Source: Maridesulfovibrio frigidus DSM 17176 (GTDB lineage: Bacteria; Desulfobacterota; Desulfovibrionia; Desulfovibrionales; Desulfovibrionaceae). Taken from it: a stretch of DNA of 64,000 nucleotides. The notes beneath the pieces were generated by a model that made no database searches, was not told the DNA's origin, and worked only from the letters and a program-made list of their open reading frames with translations. Below, in pieces: positions 1-8,586 of this stretch. Position numbers and translations under genes: made by a program. The stretch spans positions 496,001 through 560,000 of the forward strand of contig NZ_JONL01000002.1 of assembly GCF_000711735.1 (NCBI RefSeq). Direction: 5' to 3'. How positions within the stretch are numbered: position 1 is the stretch's first letter; each line of letters starts with the position of its first letter.

Positions 1-2
1 AT

Positions 3-839
3 TTAATCTTCGGTAAAACAATAAAAAGCCCCACAGCCATGGAACGAATGATGTTTGAAGCCTTTTCAGCAAGTCTTCGGTCAACGTGCCTATCAAGACA
101 AGTTGGCGCGGCAATATCAAACGAAGATAATGAATTAATTTCAATTGGATGGAATGATGTTCCCGCCTTTGGTGGAGGTCTTGCTTCTGATGAACATAAA
201 GAGTCATGTGAGGCTCTCTGCAAAGCAAAAGGACATTGTCGGAGCTCCATAGAAATCAACAAATTGTTAGACACTATCTACAATCAGCTACGAGAAACAA
301 AAGCGATCCTACCAGAAACCGAAAAAGACGATTTTTGTAATACTCTGAAAAAAGCCGGTATTTCAGGACTAATTGAATTTTCACGAGCAATACACGCCGA
401 AATGGAAGCCATTTTAAGTGCTGCCAGAACAGCCAAAAATGGCTTGAATGGTGGAACTATTTACGTTACTACTTACCCCTGCGAAAATTGTGTTAAACAC
501 ATTCTTGCTGTAGGTATTAAAAGACTCGTATATATTGAACCATACCCTAAAAGTAGAGCTAAAGATTTTTTTGAAGATTTTATAGTTGATGACAACGGAG
601 AACCATTGCCTGAAGATAAGCTTGTCTTTTCTCAGTTTACAGGAATCTCCCCTCAAGCATATGCATTACTTTTTAAAAAATGGTTTGAAAGAAAAGATAA
701 ATCTGGTAATTATAAGACACGCGACGGGGATATACTCCCTGTGACTAGTGTATATTTAGATAGCTACACCTTGTACGAGGCCCAAATAGTAAAGGAGCTT
801 CACAATGAAAAAGAACGAGCAACTATTCCTCCCAATTGA
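3..839 (+). CDS. Anti-phage-type deoxycytidylate (dCTP/dCMP) deaminase, 3' part; 5' end outside window
   Basis: The frame is open to the window edge upstream of the first ATG (39), and the upstream residues (LIFGKTIKSPTA) read as protein, so this is the C-terminal part of a longer gene. The zinc cytidine/deoxycytidylate deaminase signature is present: a CLSRQVGAAI segment, an HAE triad (codons 393-401) and a PCENC motif. The family deaminates dC nucleotides. Long versions with an N-terminal P-loop-like domain (AvcD and related dCTP deaminases) deplete dCTP during phage infection. The start of this domain and its continuation upstream fit that type better than a housekeeping dCMP deaminase of about 150 aa. 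The insert between QVGAAI and HAE contains extra Cys/His residues. A small gene overlaps its 3' end. Deaminase is secure; the defence role is inference because the N-terminal half is not visible. Confidence 0.8.
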   Translation, partial: LIFGKTIKSPTAMERMMFEAFSASLRSTCLSRQVGAAISNEDNELISIGWNDVPAFGGGLASDEHKESCEALCKAKGHCRSSIEINKLLDTIYNQLRETKAILPETEKDDFCNTLKKAGISGLIEFSRAIHAEMEAILSAARTAKNGLNGGTIYVTTYPCENCVKHILAVGIKRLVYIEPYPKSRAKDFFEDFIVDDNGEPLPEDKLVFSQFTGISPQAYALLFKKWFERKDKSGNYKTRDGDILPVTSVYLDSYTLYEAQIVKELHNEKERATIPPN

Positions 840-1008
840 AGGAATAACCCCTAACATTCTCAATGAGAGCACTCTCTTAGAGAACAAAGTTGTAAGTGCT
901 GAAAAAAATAACATTGTAAACATCTCAACTTTCATGCGTAAAAAAGAAGAAGATAAGACTTACATTAACGCGCAAGAATATCTTAATTTTTATAAAATAT
1001 TTGCATAA
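805..1008 (+). CDS. Small protein of unknown function overlapping the deaminase gene
   Basis: A 67-aa reading frame starts 35 bp inside the end of the deaminase gene, in another frame. An AAGGAG Shine-Dalgarno sequence lies about 8 bases before the ATG, and a terminator follows the stop codon. The strong ribosome site, the overlap and the shared terminator argue for a translationally coupled real gene. The product is hydrophilic, Asn/Lys/Glu-rich, has no membrane segment and has no motif I recognise. It could be a partner or regulator of the deaminase; in Vibrio the AvcD deaminase is inhibited by an RNA (AvcI), not by a protein like this. No function can be assigned. Confidence 0.6.
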   Translation: MKKNEQLFLPIEGITPNILNESTLLENKVVSAEKNNIVNISTFMRKKEEDKTYINAQEYLNFYKIFA

Positions 1009-1033
1009 TTTTTGCGTTTCATTGAATTATATC

Positions 1034-1071
1034 AAAAAACTCCTTTGAATATTGATTCAGAGGAGTTTTTT
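1034..1071 (+). terminator. Rho-independent terminator of the deaminase unit
   Basis: A 17-bp stem (one mismatch) of AAAAAACTCCTTTGAAT with its complement and a four-base loop ends in a T6 run. The A-rich left arm makes it usable from both strands, so it may also serve glf, which ends at 1111 on the other strand. Confidence 0.85.
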
Positions 1072-1110
1072 GTGTCCCATACTTTATAAAATTACCGGAC
1101 AACAACAAGC

Positions 1111-2244
1111 CTAGCCCTTCAAAACCTCATCACAAACCTCAAGCGCCGCCAGCACGGCCTTATCCATGTCATAATATTTGTACTGCCCGAGTCTACCTGT
1201 AAAATGCACCCTCTCAAGCTTCTCAGCATCGCTACGGTACAATTCCATCATCTTGCGGTCCTCTGCGGTGTTGACGGGATAGTATGGCTCCTCGCCCTGC
1301 TTCCATTTCATGGAGAACTCGCGCGAGATGACTGTCTTGCCGCTCTTGTTCTCACGTTCTGGATGTAGATGCTGATATTCATGAATGCGAGTGTAAGGCA
1401 CATCAATATCCGCGTAGTTCATGACCGAAGTCCCCTGATAATCAGCTACATCCTCATGCTCATACTCGAACCTAAGCGAACGCCACGTTAGTTCACCATG
1501 GCGATAATCGAAAAATTTATCCACCGGACCTGAATAGTAAACGGTGCAATCTTCCGGCAAATCTTTACGTATATCAAAAAAATCTGTTTCCAGCTGAACC
1601 GTAATCAGCTCGTGATCCAACATGTTCTCAAACATTTTGCCGTAACCTTCGTAAGGCAACCCCTGATAGCGGCAAGTGAAGTAATCACATTCATAAGTAT
1701 GACGGAAAGGTAAACGGCTGATAATTTCAGCGGAAAGTTCGCGCGGGTCGCATTCCCATTGCTTAAGAGTATACCCCTTAACAAAGGCCTCATAGAGGTC
1801 ACGCCCAATCAGGCTAATCGCCTTTTCTTCCAAATTTTGCGGATCAGTAATATTCTCTTTTTCGCTCTGTTTCTTAATAAAAACCGCAACCTCTTGCGGA
1901 CGCAGACTTAGACCAAAGAAAGAATTAATCGTCTGTAAATTCACTGGCATATGGTAGGTGCGATTCTTATACGTGGTCAGAACTTTATGGCGGTAACTAT
2001 TAAATTCTGTAAAACGGTTCAGGTAATCCCAGACTCTACGTTCGGAGGTATGAAAAATATGTGTGCCGTAGCTATGGACCTCGACACCTGTTTCAGGATC
2101 AAAGCAACTATAACAGTTACCCCCGATGTGATCTCGGCTATCGATAACAAGCACCTGCTCACCACAATCTTCCGCAATGCGGCGCGCAATGACTGATCCT
2201 GTAATGCCTGCTCCAACCACAACATGTTTATGCGATATTTTCAT
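1111..2244 (-). CDS. glf: UDP-galactopyranose mutase
   Basis: A 377-aa flavoenzyme that interconverts UDP-galactopyranose and UDP-galactofuranose, supplying Galf for O-antigen or other surface glycans. The N-terminus carries the FAD-binding Rossmann signature (VVGAGITGSVIA) followed by the characteristic GGNCY and HIFHT segments. The C-terminal part has the Arg/Tyr-rich GRLGQYKYYDMD substrate region typical of Glf. Length matches the family (about 370-390 aa). It stands alone here, with a 290-bp repeat-rich spacer upstream. No neighbouring glycosyltransferases are visible. Confidence 0.95.
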   Translation of the reverse strand: MKISHKHVVVGAGITGSVIARRIAEDCGEQVLVIDSRDHIGGNCYSCFDPETGVEVHSYGTHIFHTSERRVWDYLNRFTEFNSYRHKVLTTYKNRTYHMPVNLQTINSFFGLSLRPQEVAVFIKKQSEKENITDPQNLEEKAISLIGRDLYEAFVKGYTLKQWECDPRELSAEIISRLPFRHTYECDYFTCRYQGLPYEGYGKMFENMLDHELITVQLETDFFDIRKDLPEDCTVYYSGPVDKFFDYRHGELTWRSLRFEYEHEDVADYQGTSVMNYADIDVPYTRIHEYQHLHPERENKSGKTVISREFSMKWKQGEEPYYPVNTAEDRKMMELYRSDAEKLERVHFTGRLGQYKYYDMDKAVLAALEVCDEVLKG

Positions 2245-2329
2245 TTAACACCTTTGTAATCATAAATTTTGTTGGTTGTGCCTACGGCGTTTTAAGGCTT
2301 GATGGCCCTTCGGGCTTATTTGGTAGGGA

Positions 2330-2389
2330 ATTTCGCCTTCGGCTGGACCAGAAGGCCGGGGGCCCTCTGGACTCCCTTTTAGGGGGAGT
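2330..2389. repeat. Dispersed 60-bp intergenic repeat, copy 1
   Basis: This 60-bp block is repeated at 7214-7273 with only a handful of differences, all in the central GC-rich part. It contains a GCCTTCGGC mini-palindrome and ends in the hairpin ACTCCC-TTTTA-GGGGGAGT. It lies in the 290-bp gap upstream of glf. It resembles the GC-rich processed-end repeats common between Desulfovibrio genes. No coding potential was seen. Confidence 0.75.
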
Positions 2390-2482
2390 CTTTTACTGAA
2401 GATACAAAAAAAGTTTCCGAATAAAAGGGGGAGGCCTAATATTGGGAAACAGCTTCCCCCGTTAAAAGTCTTTGAGGGGGGT

Positions 2483-2516
2483 ATGGGGGGAACTTTCTTC
2501 AGAAAGTTCCCCCCAT
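2483..2516 (-). terminator. Strong perfect hairpin between glf and hflC
   Basis: Arms of 16 bp (ATGGGGGGAACTTTCT and its exact complement) are separated by only two bases. There is no T-run on either side, so it is either a non-canonical terminator downstream of hflKC (minus strand) or a transcript-end stabiliser. The rest of the 2245-2535 gap holds the dispersed repeat and G-rich tracts but no gene. Confidence 0.5.
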
Positions 2517-2535
2517 GTTCTTATTTTACTAACGA

Positions 2536-3393
2536 CTACTTCATATATTTCAAGAATGGATTATCCTGTGAAAGGATGATCCGTGTGTTGCTCTTGAAAC
2601 CTTTTTCATATGCTTCCAGAGACTTCTTGAATTCGTAGAATCCAGCAGCCTTTCCGAAACTGTCCGCGTATGTCTTAGTAGCAATCCCATCACCCTCACC
2701 TCGAAGAATTTCTGCTTTGAGGTTGGCATCAGCCAGAGTGATTGCTCTTTCTTTATCAGCCTGCGCAGTGATGCGGGCTGAAGCTTCACTACCCTGAGAA
2801 CGATACTGCTTAGCCATACGTTCACGTTCCGCCCTCATACGTCCGTAAATAGCACGGGCGTTTTCAGGTGGTAGATCAGTACGTTTAATACGTACATCAT
2901 TGATCTCGATTCCGTAAGCTGAAACAAGTTCGTTAGATTTCAAAGTAACCTCTGTCATAATGGCAGTACGGTCACTGGAGATAATCTCAATCAAGGTATA
3001 TCCACCAAGAGCGACTCGAAGCTCAGCGTAGATGATATCATCAAGGCGAGCCTGAGCACGAGGAATAGAAGTAACGGTACGGTAAAACTGCAAGGGGTCA
3101 GTAATGCGCCACTTGGAGTAGTTATCCACAACCATGTTCTTCTTATCTTTAGTCAGAATCTCAGCAGGACGAGCGTCATACTCAAGCAAGCGTGAATCAA
3201 AATAAATCACGTTCTGAACGAACGGGAGTTTAAAATGAAGCCCCGGTCCAAGAGGTCCGGCTTTGGGCTTACCAAGCTGCAATACAATCGCTTTCTCGGT
3301 CTGCTTTACAATGAATGCACTTTGTACAAACCCGAGCACTAAAACTATAAGTAATATAGCTAGGGGAGCGGAGCTTTTTTTAAGTAAACTCAT
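2536..3393 (-). CDS. hflC: HflC, inner-membrane SPFH/band 7 protease modulator
   Basis: A 285-aa stomatin/prohibitin-family protein. One N-terminal transmembrane helix (about residues 10-28) is followed by the SPFH domain (VKQTEKAIVLQLGKP) and a long C-terminal helical region rich in Ala/Glu/Lys. The family forms a large HflK-HflC periplasmic cage around FtsH and modulates its proteolysis. The gene follows hflK with a TAATG stop/start overlap, so the two are translationally coupled and probably made in equal amounts. Length and order are as in other bacteria. Confidence 0.95.
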   Translation of the reverse strand: MSLLKKSSAPLAILLIVLVLGFVQSAFIVKQTEKAIVLQLGKPKAGPLGPGLHFKLPFVQNVIYFDSRLLEYDARPAEILTKDKKNMVVDNYSKWRITDPLQFYRTVTSIPRAQARLDDIIYAELRVALGGYTLIEIISSDRTAIMTEVTLKSNELVSAYGIEINDVRIKRTDLPPENARAIYGRMRAERERMAKQYRSQGSEASARITAQADKERAITLADANLKAEILRGEGDGIATKTYADSFGKAAGFYEFKKSLEAYEKGFKSNTRIILSQDNPFLKYMK

Positions 3394-4469
3394 TACTTTA
3401 CCCCCTTCTTACTATTTATAGCATTCTGCGGGAACGAGCCACCGTCCAAAGACAGAAATGGCAACGCTCTTTTAGAAGCACTCTCTGAGAGAATGACCTT
3501 GGTTACATCAGGATCAGAAAGAATGTTTTCCATTGTTTCCAGATACAAACGTTTAACCGTAATGTCTTTCGCTTTTGAGTATTCGCGATAAACAGCCATG
3601 AATCTCTTAGCCTCACCTTCAGCTACACGTACTTTAGTTTCCTTGTACGCTTCAGCTTTGTTAAGGATAACAGCGGCCTGACCGCGAGCTTTCGGCAGAA
3701 TATCATTACGATATGCTTCAGCTTCGTTGATGTAACGGCTTTTATCTTCACGCGCACTTGCAACGTCCTTAAAAGCGTCAACAACTTCGGCTGGCGGATG
3801 AACATTCTGCAACTGAACTGCAAGAACATTCACACCAAGCTCATACGAATCCACAATCTTTTGTAGCAAAGCTCTGGTTTCAGTCTGAATCTGCAACTTA
3901 CCTGTAGTAAGTGCCAATTCAATTTTGGTCTTACCGATAACTTCACGCATGGCGGCTTCGGCTGCGTCCTGAAGAGTCTTGTTCTGATTGGTTACCTTGA
4001 AAAGGTACTCAACAGGATCTTTAATCTGATACTGAACGATAAATTGAACATCAACAATGTTCTCATCACCTGTCAGCATCAAAGATTCTTCAGGGACGTT
4101 CCGGGACTGCCCCTGTGTGAATGAGCGGGAAGATCCAAAGGAACGGAAACCGACTTCGACACGCCTAATGCGTGTAACCTGTGGTTTCATTACCGATTCA
4201 ATAGGAACCGGTAAATGGTAGTGCGGGCCAGGGTTAGTGGTGGAAACATATTTACCAAAACGAGTTACCACACCGACTTCATCAGGTTCTACAATGTAGA
4301 TTCCTGAAAGAAACCAAAGTACGACAATTCCGATTATGATATATTTGCCACCCGGTAATCCGGAGCCGCGAAATTTTTTGATCGTGGAGTTTATTTCATC
4401 CACACCCGGCGGTTTAGAGCCAGTGTTCCTCTGCCGTTGTTCCGATAGTTTGTCCCAGTCCCAGTTCAT
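3393..4469 (-). CDS. hflK: HflK, inner-membrane SPFH/band 7 protease modulator
   Basis: Partner of HflC in the FtsH-modulating complex. The ATG at 4469 gives the usual HflK N-terminus (MNWDWDKLSEQRQR), a Gly/Pro-containing cytoplasmic stretch, one membrane helix near residues 45-62 (IIGIVVLWFLSGIYIV) and then the SPFH domain (VEPDEVGVVTRFG). The frame could be extended by 32 codons upstream, but that segment is hydrophobic and unlike the family and has no clear ribosome site, so I rejected it. It starts the hflK-hflC operon, divergent from the phosphohexomutase gene. Confidence 0.93.
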   Translation of the reverse strand: MNWDWDKLSEQRQRNTGSKPPGVDEINSTIKKFRGSGLPGGKYIIIGIVVLWFLSGIYIVEPDEVGVVTRFGKYVSTTNPGPHYHLPVPIESVMKPQVTRIRRVEVGFRSFGSSRSFTQGQSRNVPEESLMLTGDENIVDVQFIVQYQIKDPVEYLFKVTNQNKTLQDAAEAAMREVIGKTKIELALTTGKLQIQTETRALLQKIVDSYELGVNVLAVQLQNVHPPAEVVDAFKDVASAREDKSRYINEAEAYRNDILPKARGQAAVILNKAEAYKETKVRVAEGEAKRFMAVYREYSKAKDITVKRLYLETMENILSDPDVTKVILSESASKRALPFLSLDGGSFPQNAINSKKGVK

Positions 4470-4666
4470 GCTAATTTGATATGCGAGCAAAGGGAACAGG
4501 TCAAGGAAGATCGGACAATAGATGGGAAGATTGTTGAAAAATAATAATGCCAACTCACCCAACAAGAAAGTTGACAGAGTTGCATATTATGCTTTTACCT
4601 CAACAAACAAAGATACTATAAACAACATATAAATTAAACGTCCAAGTATATTGGAGAGTTCAGCAT

Positions 4667-6037
4667 ATGAAAAAAATGAACAGAGAAATATTCAGAGCAT
4701 ACGATATTCGCGGAGTTGTAGATAAAGATTTCGACGACGAATGGGTGGAAAACTTAGGCCGTGCATGTGGCACATGGTTTATAAACAAAGGATGGGACCG
4801 TGCTGTTATCGGACATGATTGCAGACACAGTTCCCCTGCCTATCAAGCCGCCATACTGCGTGGGCTTAACAAATCCGGCGTGGATGTCCTTTTTCTCGAC
4901 CTTGTACCCAGTCCGGCATTCTACTTTGCAGCCAAAAAGTTAAACTACAAAGCGGGAGTTATGATCACCGCTAGTCATAACCCTCCAGAGTTTAACGGAT
5001 TTAAAATATGGGGCGAAGACACCACCATCCATAGCGGAGATATTCAGGAAATTTTCGATATTATGGCTAGCGGGAAATTTGCAGAAGGGTCAGGCATGGC
5101 CTCTTTCCATAATATAGTCCCCTACTATATTGAAGACCTACTCTCCGGCATCAAATTAAAAAGACCCGTCAAAGTAGTCCTCGATGGTGGAAACGGTGCG
5201 GGCGGACATATAGCCCTTGAACTGCTCCGCCAAGCTGGCGCAGAAGTAGTGCCTTTATATTGTGACCCAGATGGAGATTTCCCCAACCATCATCCCGATC
5301 CTGTAGTTGAAGCATATATGGGAGACTTGCTTGAAGCCGTCGTAGAGCATGGAGCCGAAGCAGGTATAGGCCTTGATGGCGACGCTGACCGTATAGGAGC
5401 CGTTGATGAAACGGGCAAACTAATGCCCGGAGACAGACTCCTCGCCATCTACGCGCGGGATATGCTTCGTAAGAATCCCGGCGAAATGGTGGTTGCGGAT
5501 GTTAAATGCAGCCAACTATTATTCGAAGACATCGATAAGCACGGCGGCAAGCCGCTCATGGCAAAAACGGGCCATTCCATTATGAAGGCAAAGATGGCGG
5601 AAACTGGCGCAGGCCTCGGCGGCGAGATGAGCGGCCACATATTCTTTGCAGATCGCTTCTACGGATTCGATGATGGACTATACGCTGCCCTGCGGTTAAT
5701 TGAAATTCTATCGCAGGAAGAAGCGCCACTGTCCCAGATGCTCGAAGATTGGCCGGAAACATTCTTCACGCCGGAACTCCGTATAGATTGCCCGGAAAAG
5801 ATTAAATTTGATCTGGTAGACCTAGCCACAGAACAGTTTAAAACAGAATACGATGTCATCGACATAGATGGAGCGCGAATCGTTTTTGCAGATGGCTGGG
5901 CACTTGTAAGAGCATCCAATACACAAGCAGCTTTAACCTTGCGCTTTGAAGCTTCCACCCCTGAAAGATTGACAGAAATACGCCACATAGTAGAATCTCT
6001 TCTATCCCGGTTAAGTGACGAGTTGAGTACGCAATAA
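4667..6037 (+). CDS. Phosphomannomutase/phosphoglucomutase
   Basis: A 456-aa alpha-D-phosphohexomutase that interconverts hexose 1- and 6-phosphates through a phosphoserine, feeding nucleotide-sugar and surface polysaccharide synthesis. Visible signatures are the N-terminal FRAYDIRG loop, the active-site TASHNP serine (about residue 105), the metal-binding DGDADR loop (about residue 242), the sugar-binding GEMSGH loop (about residue 323) and a C-terminal phosphate-binding domain (RASNTQ). Length fits the AlgC/ManB-type bifunctional enzymes. A GGAGAG ribosome site precedes the ATG at 4667. The preferred substrate cannot be read from sequence. Confidence 0.92.
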   Translation: MKKMNREIFRAYDIRGVVDKDFDDEWVENLGRACGTWFINKGWDRAVIGHDCRHSSPAYQAAILRGLNKSGVDVLFLDLVPSPAFYFAAKKLNYKAGVMITASHNPPEFNGFKIWGEDTTIHSGDIQEIFDIMASGKFAEGSGMASFHNIVPYYIEDLLSGIKLKRPVKVVLDGGNGAGGHIALELLRQAGAEVVPLYCDPDGDFPNHHPDPVVEAYMGDLLEAVVEHGAEAGIGLDGDADRIGAVDETGKLMPGDRLLAIYARDMLRKNPGEMVVADVKCSQLLFEDIDKHGGKPLMAKTGHSIMKAKMAETGAGLGGEMSGHIFFADRFYGFDDGLYAALRLIEILSQEEAPLSQMLEDWPETFFTPELRIDCPEKIKFDLVDLATEQFKTEYDVIDIDGARIVFADGWALVRASNTQAALTLRFEASTPERLTEIRHIVESLLSRLSDELSTQ

Positions 6038-6137
6038 ATGCAGTCTTTTACAGCAAAGCCAAGACTTGCTATCATGACCGACAAGCTCATATAGTGAAAC
6101 TTAATAGCAATGTATCAACAAAAGAACAGGAAACAGC

Positions 6138-6701
6138 ATGAGACTTAATATCGCGCCTAAGGGCAACACACGCAAAGAAAAATTTATGCGATTACTTGGA
6201 ATGCTCGTAATTTTCACTCTTGTAGGATGGGCTTTCTGGCAAAACAACGTGTCCACCCTTGAAAAACTACAAGGGAGAAACTCGCTTTGGGATCAAACCA
6301 AAATTCTCGATAATGCTGAAAGAGATTACATAAAAGGCTTTGTAAGAGGCATGCGGTCTGAGTTTGGTGTAGTCACAAAAGTGCATATAATGAATGAGAT
6401 GATAACCGACATTTCAACAGAGCCCAAAGAGATGTTCATTGGACTGGCTCCTGAATACGATCAAGTCATATTGCACTTCCCGTCCCTTGTCCGGTTAGCT
6501 TTAGGGCAACAATTTATTGAAGATCTTGAGCAAAATCATTTTACAGGCAAGTTCGAAAACGATAAATGGCCTGAAGCACTACAAACAGCACTCGCTATGA
6601 TATGGGGGAAACTTCTCAATGTTGATAACAATGTTCAGCCCATGTCAGAAGAATACAACGAAGATCTTCACGATCCAGAATCCTCTGTTAACAAAGAATA
6701 G
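6138..6701 (+). CDS. Single-pass membrane protein, function unknown
   Basis: A 187-aa protein with one N-terminal transmembrane helix (about residues 17-35, [16 protein letters not shown]) after a basic stretch, then a soluble domain that should face the periplasm. The middle part ([25 protein letters not shown]) loosely recalls TPM-type domains but I cannot confirm it. A ribosome site AGGAAAC precedes the ATG. It sits between the phosphohexomutase and RNase HI genes in one direction, with a 23-bp gap to rnhA, so co-transcription is likely. Confidence 0.75.
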   Translation: MRLNIAPKGNTRKEKFMRLLGMLVIFTLVGWAFWQNNVSTLEKLQGRNSLWDQTKILDNAERDYIKGFVRGMRSEFGVVTKVHIMNEMITDISTEPKEMFIGLAPEYDQVILHFPSLVRLALGQQFIEDLEQNHFTGKFENDKWPEALQTALAMIWGKLLNVDNNVQPMSEEYNEDLHDPESSVNKE

Positions 6702-6724
6702 CAACTGAATTTAAGCAGGTTTTA

Positions 6725-7189
6725 ATGTCCAATAAGAAAGTCATCATATATACAGACGGGTCCTGTCTCGGTAATCCCGGACCGGGCGGATACGGAGCAG
6801 TGCTCCTTTTCAACGAGCATCGCAACGAAATTTCTCAAGGATACAAACGCACCACAAATAATCGTATGGAAATGCGCGCAGTAATCGCAGCATTAAGCGA
6901 ACTAAAAGAACCATGCGACATCACTCTTTTCACCGATTCACAGTACGTAAAAAACGCCTTCACAAAAAGATGGCTAGCAAATTGGCAAAAAAATGGTTGG
7001 AAAACCGCTGCCAAGAAGCCCGTTAAAAACAAAGATCTCTGGCAACAATTCATACCTCTGATGGCCAAGCACACAGTAGACTGGAGATGGGTAAAAGGAC
7101 ATTCAGGCGATCCAGAAAACGAACGCTGCGATGATCTAGCACGTGATGCCGCTGAGTCTTATGATTTAATCGAAGATGAAGAAATATAG
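6725..7189 (+). CDS. rnhA: Ribonuclease HI
   Basis: A 154-aa enzyme that cleaves the RNA strand of RNA:DNA hybrids (Okazaki primers, R-loops). All catalytic acidic residues of the family are recognisable: the Asp of YTDGSC, the Glu of NNRMEM, the Asp of FTDSQYV, and the His/Asp of [17 protein letters not shown]. The basic protrusion ([13 protein letters not shown]) that grips the hybrid is present. Length equals that of E. coli RNase HI. Confidence 0.96.
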   Translation: MSNKKVIIYTDGSCLGNPGPGGYGAVLLFNEHRNEISQGYKRTTNNRMEMRAVIAALSELKEPCDITLFTDSQYVKNAFTKRWLANWQKNGWKTAAKKPVKNKDLWQQFIPLMAKHTVDWRWVKGHSGDPENERCDDLARDAAESYDLIEDEEI

Positions 7190-7213
7190 AGAGAAAGAGG
7201 GGAAAGAATGGTG

Positions 7214-7273
7214 ATTTCGCCTTCGGCTGGACCAAAGGGCCCACGGCCCTCTGGACTCCCTTTTAGGGGGAGT
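7214..7273. repeat. Dispersed 60-bp intergenic repeat, copy 2
   Basis: Second copy of the block at 2330-2389, in the same orientation, between rnhA and hemW. It has the same flanks (ATTTCGCCTTCGGCTGGACC at one end, the ACTCCC/GGGGGAGT hairpin at the other), with differences confined to the centre. Confidence 0.75.
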
Positions 7274-7322
7274 TGGGTTAGGCAAGCAGTACCCAACCCT
7301 CTTAACAAAAAGTTTTGGGATT

Positions 7323-7351
7323 CTTAAACCCTTTTCTCAAAAGGGTTTAAG
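7323..7351 (-). terminator. Hairpin at the end of hemW
   Basis: Perfect 13-bp arms (CTTAAACCCTTTT / AAAAGGGTTTAAG) with a 3-base loop, followed on the plus strand by GCCGCCGGAGGC, a pattern typical of Desulfovibrio gene ends. It lies 16 bp past the hemW stop and has no long U-tract. Confidence 0.55.
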
Positions 7352-7366
7352 CCGCCGGAGGCATAC

Positions 7367-8563
7367 CTAATCAAATGCTAATGATTGTAATATCGAGTTT
7401 GATACGAGCATTCCGTTTTTTGTTAGTCTTATGAATCCTGCGCTTATTCGTACTAGGCCATTTTGGTGTAGTGCGGTTATTACTGACTTTTTGTCTTTCA
7501 TCAGATCTTTTCCTGTCAGTTCTGTGTATTCTGCCAGCTTTAATCCGCGTGATGTGCGTAGACTTAGCATTACTAATTCTTGCGCTTTTATTTCGTCTGT
7601 TATTTCTTCAAAATCCTCACCAAGGAATTCTCCGCGCACGGCGGCATCATACTCATCCATGTAGAATGGATTAGTAAATCTGCGATTACCTACTGTGGAC
7701 ACTGCGGATGGCCCCATCCCGAGATAATCCAGCCTGTCCCAGTAACCTTGATTATGGCGTGAGGTGAATCCTATACGCGCGAAACTTGAAATTTCATATT
7801 GAATATAGCCCATTGATTCTAGGAACTCTGCGCCGTAGATGAACATCTTGGCTTGCTCGCTATCCGGCGGCAATTCGGGTTCAACTTCGGCTCGGTTTTG
7901 CCCAAATACGGTGTCGGGTTCAATGGATAGCCCGTACGATGAAATATGCTCTGGTTTTAGCTTAACAACAGCCTTAAGCTCATTGTTCCAGTCTTTCATC
8001 TTCTGACGAGGTAAACCCCACATAAGGTCGATACTGATATTAGCGAATCCTGCTTTGCGCGCCATGTAGTATGTTTCAGCGGCCTGCCTTGCTGAATGGG
8101 GCCTGCCGAGAGCCATCAAATTGCGATCATCTAAGCTTTGAAATCCGATGCTCAACCTATTAATACCCATGGAGATAAGACTGTCAAAATAGGACTTATC
8201 ATTGGCGGAATCTGGGTTGGCTTCTATGGTTATTTCCATACCCTTGATGAATGTGAAATGCTTACGAAGCGCATCCATTATCAATTCAAGCTGAAAAGGT
8301 GGTATTAGGCTTGGAGTCCCGCCCCCGAAATAGACTGTACCGATCTTGGGCTTTTTAAATCTGCGACCCCATAATTCAATCTCAGCGAGAAGCGTCTTGA
8401 GATACCATGCAAAGGTGACCTGATTAAAAACCTGTGAATGAAAAGCGCAGTAATGGCATTTGCGGACGCAAAAAGGCACATGGATATAAAGGAGCAGATT
8501 CCTTGCTTCTTTTCCATCCCCTTGCAATAGCGGTGCATTAAAAAATGCGTGAGTTAGAGCCAT
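7367..8563 (-). CDS. hemW: HemW-like radical SAM protein (coproporphyrinogen oxidase family)
   Basis: A 398-aa radical SAM protein. The [4Fe-4S]-binding CVRKCHYC motif (C-x3-C-x2-C) follows the LLYIHVPFC strand, and the family segments FGGGTPSL, EANPDS, RLSIGFQS and QYEISSFAR are present. HemW proteins were long annotated as oxygen-independent coproporphyrinogen III oxidase but act as heme chaperones. This protein has the short N-terminus of HemW rather than HemN. AAGG lies 9 bases before the ATG. It is followed by no partner gene. Confidence 0.88.
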   Translation of the reverse strand: MALTHAFFNAPLLQGDGKEARNLLLYIHVPFCVRKCHYCAFHSQVFNQVTFAWYLKTLLAEIELWGRRFKKPKIGTVYFGGGTPSLIPPFQLELIMDALRKHFTFIKGMEITIEANPDSANDKSYFDSLISMGINRLSIGFQSLDDRNLMALGRPHSARQAAETYYMARKAGFANISIDLMWGLPRQKMKDWNNELKAVVKLKPEHISSYGLSIEPDTVFGQNRAEVEPELPPDSEQAKMFIYGAEFLESMGYIQYEISSFARIGFTSRHNQGYWDRLDYLGMGPSAVSTVGNRRFTNPFYMDEYDAAVRGEFLGEDFEEITDEIKAQELVMLSLRTSRGLKLAEYTELTGKDLMKDKKSVITALHQNGLVRISAGFIRLTKNGMLVSNSILQSLAFD

Positions 8564-8586
8564 TTAATACTACCTTATGCGGCTTT

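Noticed and set aside
1009-1110. AvcI-like inhibitory RNA near the deaminase
   Set aside because: The known RNA lies upstream of the deaminase gene, which is outside the window; downstream there is only the terminator.
4470-4565. 32-codon N-terminal extension of HflK
   Set aside because: The added residues are unlike HflK and the conserved N-terminus begins at 4469.
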